From positions 496,001 through 560,000 of the forward strand of contig NZ_JAKKCM010000001.1 of NCBI RefSeq assembly GCF_021728395.1: a stretch of DNA of 64,000 bases, in the 5' to 3' direction. Numbering within the stretch: position 1 is the first letter of the stretch; each line of letters starts with the position of its first letter. Position numbers and translations under genes: made by a program. Below are positions 63,015 to 64,000 of this stretch, piece after piece. Below the pieces are notes generated by a model. It was not told the DNA's origin. It saw only the letters and a program-made list of their open reading frames with translations, and searched no databases. The DNA comes from Vibrio sp. J1-1. Lineage in GTDB: Bacteria > Pseudomonadota > Gammaproteobacteria > Enterobacterales > Vibrionaceae.

Positions 63015-63871
63015 TACGCTACCCCTTTTTGCAACGCGAGAAACAGATCAGCAAGTGTGACACCGTGAATGTCACCTAAACCTTCGACTTGTGCGGCATA
63101 CCTTGAGGGAAGCAACCATTTCGTTGTACCAAGCCCTTTTTGGGAAGAGAGGGGATGCATCGCTTCAATCTGTCGATGGTATTGATCTTGTGCATCAAGA
63201 ATGAAGTAGTCTTCATGGATTTTGTCCATCGACGTTTGTAAAACAGAATGACCATGTTTGAGGATCAGGACATCTGTTAACAGGTGTTCGATTTCGGATA
63301 CTTCATGACTGGCGATGATCAATATACGTTCGCCATCGTGAAACCACTCTAAGAGGTGGCGATAGAACGTATCCCGATAAACTAAGTCCAAACCGAGAGT
63401 CGGCTCATCAAGGATCAGAATTTGCGTATTGGTCGCGATGACTATCGCCAGATGCAGTTGAACTTTCATCCCTTTCGACAACGCTCGAATGCGAGATTTT
63501 GCTTTGATATCAGTCTGGTGAAGTATGGCATTGGCTTTGTGGCGATCAAAACCTGGGTGAACCCCCTCGGTATAAGTCAGCAGCTGTTCGACTGTCATCC
63601 AGTCTGGCAGCACGTTAACATCTGAGATATACGACAAGTGCTGCATGATTTTGTGGCGCTGCATGATCGGCTCATAGCCGTTGATGCGGATCGTTCCTTT
63701 ATATTCATGTGCGCCTAGCAGAGCGTTAATTAACGTCGACTTACCCGCGCCATTGTGACCGAGTAAGCCGAGTACCTGACCAGGATGCAAGTCAAAACTG
63801 ATATCGTGTAGTGTTTCTCCTTGTTGGCTATAGTGTTTGGAGAGGTGCTTTACACTGACTGTTGCGTTCAT
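63014..63871 (-). CDS. ABC transporter ATPase (YtrB-like)
   Basis: A 285-residue ABC-A/DRI-type ATPase with Walker A GHNGAGKST (about 38), signature-like ALSKGMKVQLHLAIVIA, Walker B ILILDEPTLGLDLV and H-loop IIASHEVSEIEHL. Its start overlaps the GntR-type stop by four bases (ATGA) and its stop overlaps the permease start, giving strict translational coupling. The C-terminal 80 residues are a variable accessory region. Confidence 0.85.
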   Translation of the reverse strand: MNATVSVKHLSKHYSQQGETLHDISFDLHPGQVLGLLGHNGAGKSTLINALLGAHEYKGTIRINGYEPIMQRHKIMQHLSYISDVNVLPDWMTVEQLLTYTEGVHPGFDRHKANAILHQTDIKAKSRIRALSKGMKVQLHLAIVIATNTQILILDEPTLGLDLVYRDTFYRHLLEWFHDGERILIIASHEVSEIEHLLTDVLILKHGHSVLQTSMDKIHEDYFILDAQDQYHRQIEAMHPLSSQKGLGTTKWLLPSRYAAQVEGLGDIHGVTLADLFLALQKGVA

Positions 63872-64000
63872 TGGTCACCTTTAATTTGTAATTTGAGTTG
63901 TAGGATAAGCTCATCGAGAGACATATCCAGGCGCTTTAATGTCTCGGCTATCTGAGGGATCTGCTCATTAAGGAAGCGTTTCTTTTCTGCGGTTAATAAC
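63868..64000 (-). CDS. GntR-family regulator (YtrA-like), C-terminal part
   Basis: Reading in from the right edge, the last 43 codons encode LLTAEKKRFLNEQIPQIAET and continue with LKRLDMSLDELILQLKLQIKGDQ, a C-terminal tail typical of YtrA-subfamily GntR regulators, where a helical region follows the DNA-binding domain. The stop overlaps the ATPase start by four bases. Subfamily assignment depends on the operon partners, since the DNA-binding part lies outside the window. Confidence 0.6.
   Translation of the reverse strand, partial: LLTAEKKRFLNEQIPQIAETLKRLDMSLDELILQLKLQIKGDQ

Noticed and set aside
1-64000. CRISPR array, prophage, integron cassettes or insertion sequences
   Set aside because: No regularly spaced repeat-spacer pattern, integrase, transposase or attC-like repeats were seen; the regular repeats are RctB iterons and parS2 sites.

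Overview
The window is the replication-origin neighbourhood of chromosome II of a Vibrio, most likely of the Harveyi clade (V. parahaemolyticus / alginolyticus / natriegens type); the species is inferred, not proven. The diagnostic set is the initiator gene rctB (51064-53034), six RctB iterons with a perfect DnaA box and an ATCA-repeat AT-rich unwinding element (50708-50965), the partition genes parA2-parB2 (49824-47625), and seven copies of the chromosome II centromere palindrome parS2 (TTTACA-N-TGTAAA) between 43.4 and 59.4 kb.

Layout. 1-4.7 kb: an arabinose island, with AraC on + facing a galM - GH43 arabinofuranosidase - GPH sugar transporter operon on -. 5.4-9.7 kb: an AttEFGH-like export cluster (ATPase, double-length FtsX permease, AttH-fold lipoprotein). 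9.9-14.4 kb: a GyrI-type AraC regulator, then peroxide defence: ohr/ohrR divergent pair and ahpC-ahpF behind a four-block OxyR site. 14.7-21 kb: Ser-type arylsulfatase, CtlX-like amidinotransferase, a 38-residue Cys protein, DUF445, an Lrp-type regulator and a zinc-ribbon protein. 21-28 kb: proline catabolism (putA, a separately encoded PutA C-terminal domain, putP, an AraC-type regulator). 28.1-30 kb: the DPO quorum-sensing module VqmR (sRNA with VqmA box) and VqmA, then pdxH. 30.2-39.7 kb: a two-component pair whose regulator has a decayed AAA+ domain, then lapC-lapG-lapD-lapB, the c-di-GMP-controlled adhesin-retention and type I secretion module, without its adhesin. 39.8-47.5 kb: a 33-residue membrane protein, MscS-type channel, an OppA/MppA-type binding protein divergent from mpaA, a DUF342 protein and tmcA. 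47.6-53 kb: parB2-parA2, oriCII and rctB. 53.3-64 kb: a Fur-boxed orphan pair of Opp-type ATPases coupled to an unknown gene, small conserved genes, yebC, a decaying ABC operon with three in-frame stops, a cyclophilin, a DCC-family protein, gltS and a GntR-ABC transporter operon.

How it works together. RctB binds 12-mer iterons at the origin and at single-copy sites downstream of rctB; matching 12-mers also occur in a satellite group inside putA, inside the putR-like gene, and on both sides of vqmR (24.9-28.5 kb). ParB2 would load at parS2 sites flanking the origin, one of which lies within the origin's inc region and one of which contains the stop codon of tmcA. No tRNA, rRNA, insertion sequence, prophage or CRISPR array was seen.
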